64,000 nt of DNA from Clostridia bacterium (GTDB taxonomy: Bacteria; Bacillota; Clostridia; Oscillospirales; SIG627): assembly GCA_017520825.1 (NCBI GenBank), contig JAFXEX010000028.1:1-64000 (forward strand), in the 5' to 3' direction. Both the position numbers and the translations under genes were made by a program. Shown piece by piece: positions 23,752 through 32,582 of the stretch; positions within the stretch are counted from its first letter, which is position 1; each line of letters starts with the position of its first letter. The notes beneath the pieces were generated by a model. The model was not told the DNA's origin. It saw only the letters and a program-made list of their open reading frames with translations, and made no database searches.

Positions 23752-25068
23752 ATGGAATTAAAGGTAGTAAAGTTCGGCGGTTCATCTCTTGCCGACGCAA
23801 CACAGTTTAAGAAGGTCAAAGAAATTATCACGGCAGACGAGTCGAGAAGATACGTCGTTCCGTCAGCCCCCGGAAAAAGATTTTCCGCAGACACAAAGGT
23901 CACCGATATGCTCTACGAATGCTACGAGCATGCCAGCAAGGGTGAGAACATAGACGTACTCTTTGACAACATCCGTGAAAGATATAACAGTATAATCAAG
24001 GACCTTGGTATAGACTTGTCCCTTGAGGACGATTTCTGCGCAATAAAATACGCCTTCCGTCACAAGTCGGGAAGAGATTATGCAGCCAGCCGAGGAGAAT
24101 ATCTCAACGGTAAAATTCTGGCAAAATATCTGGAGTACGATTTCATTGACGCTGCAAACGTAATTTTCTTTAAGATAGACGGAACCTTTGATAGCGAGAG
24201 AACCAACGAGGTGCTTTCCGAGACTCTTAAAAATCACACTCACGCAGTTATTCCGGGCTTCTACGGCTCAATGCCCAACGACACCATAAAGACCTTTTCG
24301 AGAGGTGGCTCGGATATTACCGGCTCTATCGTTGCCCGTGCTGCAAACGTTACCCTTTACGAAAACTGGACCGACGTTTCGGGCTTTATGATGGCTGACC
24401 CCAGAATCATCAAAAATCCCAAAACCATCGAGTATATTACCTACAGAGAGCTTCGTGAGCTTTCCTATATGGGCGCAACCGTTCTTCACGAGGACGCAGT
24501 ATTCCCCGTAAGAATGATGGGCATCCCTATTAACATCAAGAATACCAACGCCCCCGACGACAAGGGTACCATGATAGTATCCGAGGCGCCCGAGGAGGCA
24601 ACGGGAAGCGTTATCACCGGTATTGCAGGTAAAAAGAACTTCTCGGTTATCCGAATAGAAAAGGATATGATGAACCAGGAGCTTGGCTTTGGCAGACGTG
24701 TTCTCGAGGTATTTGAGAAGTGTGGAGTTTCCTTTGAGCATCTCCCCTCGGGTATCGACACAATGAGCGTCGTAGTTTCAGAAAACGCTCTTGAGGAAAA
24801 GCGTGATCACATAATGACCGAGATTTGTAAGGCTGTAAATCCCGACCACGTTACCATTGAGGACGGCTATGCGCTGGTTGCAGTAGTTGGACGTGGAATG
24901 GTAAGCACAAAGGGTACGGCGTCCAAGGTATTCTCGTCTCTTTCAGACGGTGGTGTGAACATCAAGATGATTGACCAGGGCTCAAGTGAGCTTAACATCA
25001 TTATCGGTGTAAGAAACGAGGATTTCGAAAAAGCAATGAATTGCATATATTCTGCTTTTGATAACTGA
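23752..25068 (+). CDS. lysC: Aspartate kinase
   Basis: The 438-residue protein phosphorylates L-aspartate, the first step to lysine, threonine, methionine and diaminopimelate. The kinase domain carries KVVKFGGSSLAD at the N-terminus, SRGEYLNGKILA, FSRGGSDITGS and ADPRIIKNPKT. Two C-terminal ACT domains (about 295-438; VVGRGMVSTKGTASKVFSSL) provide feedback control. The ATG at 23752 was chosen over a TTG two codons earlier because AGAGG is spaced correctly for the ATG. Diaminopimelate from this route is a likely wall precursor, given the MurE DNSR motif. Confidence 0.95.
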   Translation: MELKVVKFGGSSLADATQFKKVKEIITADESRRYVVPSAPGKRFSADTKVTDMLYECYEHASKGENIDVLFDNIRERYNSIIKDLGIDLSLEDDFCAIKYAFRHKSGRDYAASRGEYLNGKILAKYLEYDFIDAANVIFFKIDGTFDSERTNEVLSETLKNHTHAVIPGFYGSMPNDTIKTFSRGGSDITGSIVARAANVTLYENWTDVSGFMMADPRIIKNPKTIEYITYRELRELSYMGATVLHEDAVFPVRMMGIPINIKNTNAPDDKGTMIVSEAPEEATGSVITGIAGKKNFSVIRIEKDMMNQELGFGRRVLEVFEKCGVSFEHLPSGIDTMSVVVSENALEEKRDHIMTEICKAVNPDHVTIEDGYALVAVVGRGMVSTKGTASKVFSSLSDGGVNIKMIDQGSSELNIIIGVRNEDFEKAMNCIYSAFDN

Positions 25069-25077
25069 TATTAACTT

Positions 25078-25107
25078 AACTGCTTAACGGTCCTCCGTTA
25101 AGCAGTT
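25078..25107 (+). terminator. Hairpin after aspartokinase
   Basis: AACTGCTTAACGG and its complement form a perfect 13-bp stem with a TCCT loop. Only a weak T-run follows, and the next ribosome site is close, so read-through into the sugar kinase is possible. Confidence 0.7.
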
Positions 25108-25126
25108 ATATTATAAAGGAGCTTCA

Positions 25127-25972
25127 ATGAAAATACTGTCTTTCGGTGAAATACTCTGGGACGTTTATCCCGATAACGCTTATATAGGAGGCGCACCCCT
25201 GAACTTCGGCGCTCACCTTGCAAAGCAGGGGGCAGAGGTTTATATGCTTTCTGCCGTTGGAAAGGACGAGCTTGGCAGTAAGGCGCTTTCAGTCCTTGAG
25301 GGCTGGGGAATACGTACCGATTACGTCAAGACACTTGACTGTGAGACGGGAAAATGTCTGGTCACCCTCGACGAAAATTCCGTGCCGTCCTACAATCTGA
25401 TCAGCGACGTTGCGTGGGATTTTATAGACGGTGACGTGAACGAGGCGTTTGACGTGCTGTACTTCGGCACTCTTGCCCTGAGAAGCCAAACCAATTTAAA
25501 TACAGTTAAAAGGCTACTTGCAAAGGGTGGCTTCAAGGAGGTTTTCGTTGACGTCAACATCCGTCCTCCCTTCTATTCTGCAAAGACGGTGTCAATGGCG
25601 CTTGAAAACGCAACTATTCTCAAAATAAGCGACGAGGAGCTTGAAACCGTGGTTGCCTCCGTGGGACTCGAGGTAAACGGGACGGAGGAAACGGCAAGAG
25701 CTATAGCCCGTACCTATGATAATATAAAAATCATTATTATAACTCTCGGCGCAAAGGGCTCGTTAGCCTACGACGTAAAGAATGATAAATTCTTTTACGC
25801 CCACGGTATTAAGGTAGAGGTTGCCTCCACTGTGGGAGCAGGGGACAGCTTTTCGGCATCCTTCCTGCGTAAATATCTTGAGGGCGAGAGTATTGACGAA
25901 TGTCTTGCCTATGCTACCAAAATTTCGGCGTTCGTGGTATCCAAATACGATGCCGTACCCGATTATGAATAA
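25127..25972 (+). CDS. PfkB-family carbohydrate kinase (fructokinase-like)
   Basis: The 281-residue ribokinase-fold kinase has the N-terminal signature IGGAPLNFGAHLAKQGAEV and the C-terminal PfkB motif VGAGDSFSASFLRKY containing the catalytic Asp. Length and motifs fit fructokinase-type members that phosphorylate a free sugar with ATP. The ATG follows AAAGGAG. It is the last gene before a bidirectional terminator and faces the glycosidase gene, so it may phosphorylate a sugar released by the neighbouring glycosidases; the substrate is not evident. Confidence 0.88.
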   Translation: MKILSFGEILWDVYPDNAYIGGAPLNFGAHLAKQGAEVYMLSAVGKDELGSKALSVLEGWGIRTDYVKTLDCETGKCLVTLDENSVPSYNLISDVAWDFIDGDVNEAFDVLYFGTLALRSQTNLNTVKRLLAKGGFKEVFVDVNIRPPFYSAKTVSMALENATILKISDEELETVVASVGLEVNGTEETARAIARTYDNIKIIIITLGAKGSLAYDVKNDKFFYAHGIKVEVASTVGAGDSFSASFLRKYLEGESIDECLAYATKISAFVVSKYDAVPDYE

Positions 25973-26018
25973 AAAACAATCCCCTTAGCAGATTTTTGTC
26001 TGCCAAGGGGAGTTTTTA
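25971..26018. terminator. Bidirectional terminator between the convergent sugar kinase and glycosidase genes
   Basis: CCCCTTAGCAGA and TCTGCCAAGGGG form a 12-bp stem with one mismatch, with T-runs on both strands. Confidence 0.9.
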
Positions 26019-27485
26019 TATCTTTTCTATTATTACGCCTTTTCCTTTGTTAAATGCCGTTCCGTCCTCATCGTAATAAACGTTGTAGGAGCTCTTACGG
26101 AAGGTAAGGTTTTCTATTTTAAACCATTTCCAGATACCTTGGATTTTGGGATTTACTGTAAGCTCGGTATTGTTAACGTCGATGCCACAAAGACCTCTCA
26201 GAACAAGGTCGATAAAGGTTGAGTGATTATAGTCACGCCCTCTGTTGGGACCACCCGTCAGGTTATAGCCGTTCTTTACTGCCTCTCGCACGTTCCAGAT
26301 ATACTCAAAGGGGCGCATTACCTCGTCAATGAAGTTGATTTTTTCGCCGTCCTCTATGGAATAATGCATTTCGGCATACTTTTTGATAAAAGCGTAAAGG
26401 TCCTTTTCGGTAATCGTGTCCTGAACGTAGTTGTTCAGAAGCTCAATTACTGCGTTTATTGCGTAGCTCGTTGCATAGGGCCAGACGTTGCCGTTCCAGG
26501 TACAAGCCTTTTCCTGATAGAATAAGAAGCGAGGATGAGACGTATCGGCAGTTGTAAAGCCGGTAGTGGCGTTGAAAACCGTGGGGTCCTTCAAAAGCGA
26601 AAAGCAGTCGCTCTTGCCGTCAGAGGGGAGATTGAACGCCCAGGGGATATACCCCATCAATTCTCTTACGTTGCATTCCTCGGGAATATGGGTAAAATCA
26701 ATTTGTCTGTCAAGGTCCTGATTATAGGGATGAATTGCCTTATAGAATTCTCCGTCCCACATTTTTTCATCCACTTGGGATTTAATATACGATGCCTTTT
26801 TGGAATAAAGCTTTTCTTTTTCCTTATCTTCAATAAGAGCAAAGATTTTTGAAAGAGACAGGGCGTCTGCGTACATGCATGAGTTCAAAAGAAGACGAAA
26901 GCCCTTTGGACGAGACATATCAGGCATTGTGCCGCTTATTGTAAACTCCGTGCCCTCTCGGTCATCAATGGACCAATACAAGCCGTTGTCTGTTAAATGC
27001 TTTTTCTCCCATTCTGAAAAATATTTTTCAAAAGCCGACGCGTTGTCAATTAAAAAGCCTTCGTTTGCAGTAAGGATACAAAAATTGTACATTGCCGTAA
27101 GGGCAGGAGTATGATATGCGTAAGCAGAGCCTTCTCCCGTGAGAAAAAAGCTGATATAATCAAGAAAGGCATCTGAATTTTTAAGCCAACGGAATTCGTT
27201 GAGGTGGTGAGTGAGGGCAGCGTTTATGGTGTTGTGCTTGCCTGCCCAGGAGAGATGGGTTTTTGTCAGGAATTCACTGAGCAAAAATCCGTCTTCGGTG
27301 TCCATTATGTGCTTGCGCATTGTCCAGGTACGAAAAGCAAAGGTCTCTTCCACCACTTCGTCGGGACAGTAGAGCCTGGGCGCATTCTCGGTCAAAAACC
27401 TTTCGGCATTCTGATTGCTTATAAATTGGACGACCTCTTCATTGTCATTTTTATTGAACTTTTCAAAGTATTCACTGTAATTCAT
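26016..27485 (-). CDS. Six-hairpin (alpha/alpha)6-barrel glycoside hydrolase, MGH1/GH63-like
   Basis: This 489-residue cytoplasmic protein, with no signal peptide, shows the pattern of MGH1/GH63-type glycosidases: AFRTWTMRKHIMDTEDGF, an acidic SIDDREGTEFTISG segment (likely catalytic acid), GYIPWAF, and WNGNVWPYATSYAINA, followed by YNHSTFIDLVLRGLCG. The specificity cannot be read from sequence. It is the second gene of a minus-strand pair behind the GH109-like gene, with a hairpin in between that may lower its expression. The context suggests intracellular breakdown of an imported glycan or glycoside. Confidence 0.75.
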   Translation of the reverse strand: MNYSEYFEKFNKNDNEEVVQFISNQNAERFLTENAPRLYCPDEVVEETFAFRTWTMRKHIMDTEDGFLLSEFLTKTHLSWAGKHNTINAALTHHLNEFRWLKNSDAFLDYISFFLTGEGSAYAYHTPALTAMYNFCILTANEGFLIDNASAFEKYFSEWEKKHLTDNGLYWSIDDREGTEFTISGTMPDMSRPKGFRLLLNSCMYADALSLSKIFALIEDKEKEKLYSKKASYIKSQVDEKMWDGEFYKAIHPYNQDLDRQIDFTHIPEECNVRELMGYIPWAFNLPSDGKSDCFSLLKDPTVFNATTGFTTADTSHPRFLFYQEKACTWNGNVWPYATSYAINAVIELLNNYVQDTITEKDLYAFIKKYAEMHYSIEDGEKINFIDEVMRPFEYIWNVREAVKNGYNLTGGPNRGRDYNHSTFIDLVLRGLCGIDVNNTELTVNPKIQGIWKWFKIENLTFRKSSYNVYYDEDGTAFNKGKGVIIEKI

Positions 27486-27505
27486 ATATGCCTCTAAAAA
27501 AGTGT

Positions 27506-27529
27506 AACGGCATTTATTGAAATGCCGTT
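27506..27529 (-). terminator. Hairpin between the GH109-like and glycosidase genes
   Basis: AACGGCATTT and AAATGCCGTT form a 10-bp stem with a 4-nt loop, followed by ACACTTTTTTAG. Probable partial terminator inside the two-gene operon. Confidence 0.75.
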
Positions 27530-27542
27530 CACTACGTAAGAT

Positions 27543-28718
27543 TTACTTGTTACCCTTGAAATCGGGGATTTTAACGGGCATACCACCCATTTTTATAGAA
27601 AGCTCAGAAAGGGGAGAGATTGCCATAATAGTTGCGCCGTCGTATACGTCGATAGGCATGGGCTTGCCTTCAAGCACGCAGTTGAAGAAGTCGGAGTAGC
27701 ACAGATAGTCCATACCACCGTGGCCTGCTGCCTTCTCCTCCTCTGTGATGTTAGCCCAGATGGGATGAGCGTGCTCCTTGTTATACTCTACTGCGTTGCC
27801 CCAATGGTCTTTCCAAACGGCAGGAAGGTGAAGTGACAGGTCGTCCGTGTTGAAGAATACGGAATCGTTATCCTCCATATACATTCCCTTTGTTCCTCTT
27901 ACTGTAAATCTACGGCTGTAGGAACGGGGGAGAGTTGTGTCAAGAACGAGAGTAATCGTTTCGCCGTTAGCGCAGGTGATAACCGTTGTAACGATGTCGC
28001 CCTGTGCAAATTTAGTGTCAGCCATTTCGGGCTTATTTGTCTTTGCCCACTCGTTGACGCCTCTTGCCTTTGAAGCAAAGGATGAAAGAGAAACCAAACG
28101 GTTGGTCTTGTTTATGTCAAGCACGTTCATAATGGGACCAAGCTCGTGAGAGGGATAGTTCTCACAGTTGTGGTTGAGATATTCGTCAAGTCTGTAATGA
28201 CGCTTTTCTCTTCCGAGAGCTATCTGGTCACGAAGGTCGTGGCAGTAACCACCCTCACAGTGAACTATTTCACCGAACAGACCCTTCTTAACCATATTGA
28301 GCACCATAAGCTCACGCTCGCCGTAGTTACAGTTTTCGCAGAACATATAGGGCGTCTTGGTTTCTTCCCATACTCTGACAAGCTCAAAGCAATCCTCGAC
28401 GCAGGCAGCGCCACCAACCTCGCTTCCCACTGCAACGCCCTGCTTCATCGCATAAGTAGCAATTTCAACGTGGTTTCTCCAAGAAGTAGCAATGACGAGA
28501 CAGTCAATAACGTCGCGTGTAACCATTTCCTTATAGTCAAGAGTTTCAAGAGGCTTGGGCTGTCCCATTTCAACTACCTTGTCCGATGCCTTTTGTACTC
28601 TGTCCTCATAAGTGTCGCAAACGGCAACAACCTTAACCTGCTCCATCTTCAAAAAAAGCTGTAAAAGTGAAAATCCTCTTGAGCCGAGTCCTACGACTCC
28701 AAGACGCAAAGTGTCCAT
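27543..28718 (-). CDS. Gfo/Idh/MocA-family protein, GH109 (NAD-dependent glycosidase)-like
   Basis: The 391-residue protein has an N-terminal Rossmann motif (GVVGLGSRGFS, residues 8-18) and a MocA C-terminal domain. Several segments match GH109 alpha-N-acetylgalactosaminidases rather than plain dehydrogenases: ENCNYGERELMVLNMVKKG, FGEIVHCEGGYCHDLR, PSHELGPIMNVLDINK and GHGGMDYLCYSDF, plus the terminal MPVKIPDF. GH109 enzymes hydrolyse glycosides through a transient NAD+ oxidation. The call as GH109-like is from motif memory; the substrate could be another sugar. It is divergent from the isomerase/transporter run. Confidence 0.8.
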   Translation of the reverse strand: MDTLRLGVVGLGSRGFSLLQLFLKMEQVKVVAVCDTYEDRVQKASDKVVEMGQPKPLETLDYKEMVTRDVIDCLVIATSWRNHVEIATYAMKQGVAVGSEVGGAACVEDCFELVRVWEETKTPYMFCENCNYGERELMVLNMVKKGLFGEIVHCEGGYCHDLRDQIALGREKRHYRLDEYLNHNCENYPSHELGPIMNVLDINKTNRLVSLSSFASKARGVNEWAKTNKPEMADTKFAQGDIVTTVITCANGETITLVLDTTLPRSYSRRFTVRGTKGMYMEDNDSVFFNTDDLSLHLPAVWKDHWGNAVEYNKEHAHPIWANITEEEKAAGHGGMDYLCYSDFFNCVLEGKPMPIDVYDGATIMAISPLSELSIKMGGMPVKIPDFKGNK

Positions 28719-28753
28719 AATATTCTCCTTTTTCCTATTAATCAGATAAATTT

Positions 28754-28900
28754 ACTCTATCACACCTATGGATAAAAGTCAACACTTTAACGGAAAGTAT
28801 AGCAAAATAATTCAAAATAATAGCAATATAATTCAAGGTCGAAATAGGTCGGATAAAAGTGTCAACTTTCCTTGATAAATGGAAAGTTGTGTGTTATAAT
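28754..28900. promoter_or_regulatory. Divergent promoters with shared ACTTTCC-type operators
   Basis: Minus promoter: TTGACT (28777-28782), 17 bp, TAGAGT (28754-28759). Plus promoter: TTGATA (28872-28877), 17 bp, TATAAT (28895-28900). The -35 of the plus promoter lies inside the inverted repeat AACTTTCC-N9-GGAAAGTT (28864-28888). A related ACTTT-N5-AAAGT site (28784-28798) lies just upstream of the minus -35. One regulator could control both operons. Confidence 0.75.
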
Positions 28901-28963
28901 AACCTCAAAGCGACGGCTTCGGTTAATCAAATTTAAATTTACGTATGTGAAGGAGTATCACAA

Positions 28964-29806
28964 ATGAAAATTTCAAGTAACTTTATACGGTTTCACAATG
29001 AGCTTGGTTTGAAAAAAACCATTGACGTTTTTTCAAAAGCAGGCTTTGAGGCTATAGACTTCAATGCCGATTTTCAAGAATACTATACCGACGTGCATAA
29101 TAAGGATTTTTATCAAAGCATCAAAGAGTATGCAGGGGACAGAGGAATTGTTTTTTCACAAACTCACGCTCCCTTCAGCTCCAGCTACGTCGACGAGAAA
29201 AAAACCGAGAGACGCTTTGGCGAAATTGTCAAGAGCATGGAGCATTCTGCCTGGCTGGGCGCCGATATGGTTGTGGTACACCCTTGTAAGCATATTGATT
29301 ATAAGGATAATAACTATAATCTGATGATGGATTATAACCTTGATTTCTATAAAAGGCTTATTCCCTATGCCGAGGAATTCGGAATAAAAATTGCAATTGA
29401 AAACATCGGTGGATGTATTACGGAAACTCCCAAGGGGTTGCTTGAATTATTAAATACTCTTAACAACGATGCGTTTACCCTGTGCTACGACGTGGGACAC
29501 GCCAATATATGCGGTCAAAATCCGTCCGAGATGATAAGAGAAATAGGCAAATACATAGGATGCACTCATATTCACGACAATGACGGAATTCACGATACCC
29601 ACACTCTTCCGTATTACGGTACTATAGATTGGGAAAGCGTTATGAAGGCCTTTGCCGAAAGTGGATACGAAGGAAATCTCAACTATGAGGCAGGTATCTT
29701 TGTGGATAAAGTGCCGATAGAATTGAGAGAAGACAGTGCAAGGTATATGGCGAGGGTAGCAAAGCATCTGGTTGAAAGATATTGTTATTATAAAAATAAC
29801 GGTTGA
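28964..29806 (+). CDS. Sugar phosphate isomerase/epimerase (xylose isomerase-like TIM barrel)
   Basis: The 280-residue AP-endonuclease-2-fold TIM barrel shows metal-ligand regions typical of this family: SQTHAPFS, VVHPCKH, IAIENIGG, CYDVGHANICG and THIHDND. These supply the Glu, Asp and His ligands for a divalent metal. It would interconvert a sugar or sugar acid; the exact substrate is unknown. The gene is first in a plus-strand run with an EamA transporter and is divergent from the GH109-like gene, sharing operator-like sites with it. The ATG follows AAGGAG. Confidence 0.88.
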   Translation: MKISSNFIRFHNELGLKKTIDVFSKAGFEAIDFNADFQEYYTDVHNKDFYQSIKEYAGDRGIVFSQTHAPFSSSYVDEKKTERRFGEIVKSMEHSAWLGADMVVVHPCKHIDYKDNNYNLMMDYNLDFYKRLIPYAEEFGIKIAIENIGGCITETPKGLLELLNTLNNDAFTLCYDVGHANICGQNPSEMIREIGKYIGCTHIHDNDGIHDTHTLPYYGTIDWESVMKAFAESGYEGNLNYEAGIFVDKVPIELREDSARYMARVAKHLVERYCYYKNNG

Positions 29807-29826
29807 TATTTGTAGAGGGGATTAAT

Positions 29827-30699
29827 ATGAAAAAAACGTATTTATATGCAGGGATAGCCATTTTTTGCTGGTCAACCGTTGCCACCACCTGCAAATTATT
29901 GTTGAATGAGCTTAACAGCTTTCAGCTTTTATGGATGAACTCTTTAATTGCAGGTGTATTTTTGCTTATTCTTAATTTGTGTACGGGTAGCTTCAAAATA
30001 CATAAGGACTACAATCTCAAGGACTATTTGTGTATGGCGTGCATAGGACTTCCGGGAACGCTTTTTTACTACGTGTTCTACTATCTGGGTACCGATATAA
30101 TGCCTGCTTCTCAGGCGTTTATTATAAATTATCTGTGGCCTATTATGAGCGTATTGTTCGCTTGCGTTATTTTAAAGGAAAAACTGACCTTTAAAAAGAT
30201 TTTGGCAATTATAATTTCCTTCGTTGGAGTTGCAATTGTAATAGGTGGAGCGCTCAAGGGCTTTGACAAAAAGACGTTACTCGGTGCAGTGTATTGCATT
30301 TTGGGCGCCGTTTCTTACGGAATTTTCACTGCCCTCAATCAGAAAAAGAGCTATAATAAAACCATGACCCTTATGGTGAGCTTTTTGGCAACCTTCGTTA
30401 TTACTACCGTAATAAACGCCTTTGAAGGCGCGTTATTTGTGCCTCGTATTGAGCAGGTGGCAGGATTTTTATGGAACGGCATATTCACGGTTGCAATAGC
30501 AAACGCCTTCTGGATTATGGCGCTTGAAAAGGGTAAAACGGCAAAGGTGTCCAACCTTGCATATATAACCCCGTTTCTGTCAAGCCTGTGGACGAGCATT
30601 TTCCTTGACGAAAAAATAACGGTAAATTCTATGGTGGGCTTGGCAGTTATAGTTTTAGGCATATTCATCCAGTTAAATAATAAGGAAAAGAACGCATAA
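29827..30699 (+). CDS. EamA/DMT-family transporter
   Basis: The 290-residue membrane protein has ten predicted helices in two EamA halves (about 5-140 and 150-285). Typical features are the WSTVATTCKLLL opening, a conserved Pro-containing YLWPIMSVLFACVILKEK end of half one, and YITPFLSSLWTSIFLDEKI in half two. DMT proteins export or import small metabolites. The ATG at 29827, 20 bp after the isomerase stop, was chosen because AGAGGGG precedes it. It is cotranscribed with the isomerase, so a sugar-derived substrate is plausible. Confidence 0.9.
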   Translation: MKKTYLYAGIAIFCWSTVATTCKLLLNELNSFQLLWMNSLIAGVFLLILNLCTGSFKIHKDYNLKDYLCMACIGLPGTLFYYVFYYLGTDIMPASQAFIINYLWPIMSVLFACVILKEKLTFKKILAIIISFVGVAIVIGGALKGFDKKTLLGAVYCILGAVSYGIFTALNQKKSYNKTMTLMVSFLATFVITTVINAFEGALFVPRIEQVAGFLWNGIFTVAIANAFWIMALEKGKTAKVSNLAYITPFLSSLWTSIFLDEKITVNSMVGLAVIVLGIFIQLNNKEKNA

Positions 30700-30713
30700 C
30701 GGAGTAAGCCTAT

Positions 30714-31379
30714 ATGAAATTGACCGTGTTCAGATATGGTACAACCGAAATTACGGAAAGAATGGCAATTGAGGGTGGGGACGAAAGCATAAAGCTACCC
30801 ATTTCACTGTTGTTCTTTTTGATAGAGACTAAAGAAAAGAAGATACTCGTGGACGCTGGGTGCGATGCTATGCCGGGCTTTGAGCTTTTCGAGTTTCAAA
30901 AGCCCGTAGAGGTGCTGGAGACCTATGGCATTGACAGAGGCGAAATAACCGACGTTATAATTACCCACGCCCATAACGACCATATGGACGCTATCCGATA
31001 TTATCCACAAGCGAATATTCATCTGCATAAAAACGATTTGAAAAGTGGGGAAAGATATTTATCGGACGGCACCAAGCTAATTCTCCTTGACGACTGTGGG
31101 ACTATAACCCACGGCGTTGAATTCAGGCACGTAGGTGGTCATACGGCAGGCTCGGGAATCGTTTTAATCAAGTTATGTGACAAAGCCCTTGCTCTTTGTG
31201 GAGACGAATGCTATACAAGGAAAAATCTTATACTTAAAATACCCACGGGAAGTAGCTGTTGCCCCGAAAAAAGCAGGGCGTTCGTTGAGGAATACTCAAA
31301 GGATTGCTACCTTCCCATTCTGTTCCACGACCCCGATTTAATAGAGCATTTAGGATATAAAACCTTAATGGAGCTTTAA
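30714..31379 (+). CDS. Metallo-beta-lactamase-fold hydrolase
   Basis: The 221-residue MBL-fold protein has the metal motif HAHNDHMD (residues about 83-90), GGHTAGS (His about 144), GDECY (Asp about 165) and a final His in LFHDPD: a full dinuclear zinc set. The general layout is like N-acyl-homoserine lactonase/AttM-type hydrolases, but the substrate cannot be inferred. It starts 14 bp after the EamA gene and is therefore probably in the same operon. Confidence 0.9.
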   Translation: MKLTVFRYGTTEITERMAIEGGDESIKLPISLLFFLIETKEKKILVDAGCDAMPGFELFEFQKPVEVLETYGIDRGEITDVIITHAHNDHMDAIRYYPQANIHLHKNDLKSGERYLSDGTKLILLDDCGTITHGVEFRHVGGHTAGSGIVLIKLCDKALALCGDECYTRKNLILKIPTGSSCCPEKSRAFVEEYSKDCYLPILFHDPDLIEHLGYKTLMEL

Positions 31380-31415
31380 AAAACGCTTAAGACGTTTAAA
31401 CGGAAAGGAAGTAAA

Positions 31416-32582
31416 ATGAGAAAATTACCGATATTGATATTGTTGATTTTTTTGCTCGTGTCTTGCTCTTCTCCCGAGGAAATCCCCAACGACAGTCAGA
31501 GCGTCACGGATGAAACTACAGTTCTTGATGAGATGGTTGAGGAGGACCAAGCCCAGCCCGTTCAGGAGGAGGTTGACCCATTGCAGTCAAGAGCAGTTGA
31601 AATGCTCGAGGAGATGACTCTTGAGGAAAAGATAGGTCAGATGTTTCTGGTCGCATGCCCCGAAAATGACGTAGAGGAGATACAAAAATACAATTTCGGT
31701 GGAATAGTTCTTTTTGCCGACGATTTCAGAAATTCTACTCCCGACGAAATAATTGAAAGAGTTACGGAATGTCAGACGGCTTCCAAGATACCTCTTTTCG
31801 TTGCCGTTGACGAGGAGGGTGGAACGGTGAGCCGTGTCGGACGCTTCAGTCAATTCCGTGCAACTCCCTTTTTGTCGCCTCGTGATACCTTTGCCAAATA
31901 CGGCTGGCAGGGGATTGAGGAGGACGCCAAGGACAAGGCAGAGCTTCTTACCTCTCTCGGCATAAATCTGAACCTTGCTCCCGTCTGTGACCTGTCGAGC
32001 AATCAGTCGGACTTTATCTACAAGCGCTCCTTCTCGGGCAAAGCCGAGGAAGCTGCCCAATTCGTTTCACTTGCCGTAACCACTATGAAAAACGGTGGTC
32101 TTATGACGGCGTTAAAGCATTTTCCGGGCTATTCGTCAAACGCCGATACACACACCACTATTTCCTACGATGACCGAACCCTTTCGGACTTCATCAACGC
32201 CGATTATCAGCCGTTTATTGCAGGAATTCAGGCAGGCTCACCCTTTGTAATGGTGTCCCACAATATAATTACCTTCTTTGAGGATAAGCCTGCGTCTCTT
32301 TCGGGGGCCGTTCACGAAGAGCTGGGACGGCTTGGCTTTGACGGTCTTATTATGACCGACGATCTGGCAATGTCGGGAATTACCCAATTCACCGACGGAG
32401 AAAGCACTGCCGTTCTTGCCGTGCTTGCAGGTAACCACGTTTTATGCACCTCGTCCTACGAGGAGGAATACGCCGACGTTCTTTCGGCAGTTAAAAGTGG
32501 TGAAATATCAGAGGAGCTTATTGACGGTGCAGTGATTAAAATACTTAAAACCAAAATGGAATACGGATTGATAAATGATTGA
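31416..32582 (+). CDS. GH3 beta-N-acetylhexosaminidase lipoprotein (NagZ-like)
   Basis: The 388-residue protein starts with a lipoprotein signal (LLIFLLVSCSS, lipobox Cys about 17) and an acidic linker (to about 65). The GH3 barrel carries MTLEEKIGQMFLV, VDEEGGTVSRVGRF, KHFPGYSSNADTHTT (the NagZ-type catalytic loop) and MTDDLAMSGI with the nucleophile Asp. It would release N-acetylglucosamine from wall muropeptides or host glycans on the outside of the membrane. Its end overlaps the radical SAM gene by 8 nt, so the two are coupled. Confidence 0.92.
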   Translation: MRKLPILILLIFLLVSCSSPEEIPNDSQSVTDETTVLDEMVEEDQAQPVQEEVDPLQSRAVEMLEEMTLEEKIGQMFLVACPENDVEEIQKYNFGGIVLFADDFRNSTPDEIIERVTECQTASKIPLFVAVDEEGGTVSRVGRFSQFRATPFLSPRDTFAKYGWQGIEEDAKDKAELLTSLGINLNLAPVCDLSSNQSDFIYKRSFSGKAEEAAQFVSLAVTTMKNGGLMTALKHFPGYSSNADTHTTISYDDRTLSDFINADYQPFIAGIQAGSPFVMVSHNIITFFEDKPASLSGAVHEELGRLGFDGLIMTDDLAMSGITQFTDGESTAVLAVLAGNHVLCTSSYEEEYADVLSAVKSGEISEELIDGAVIKILKTKMEYGLIND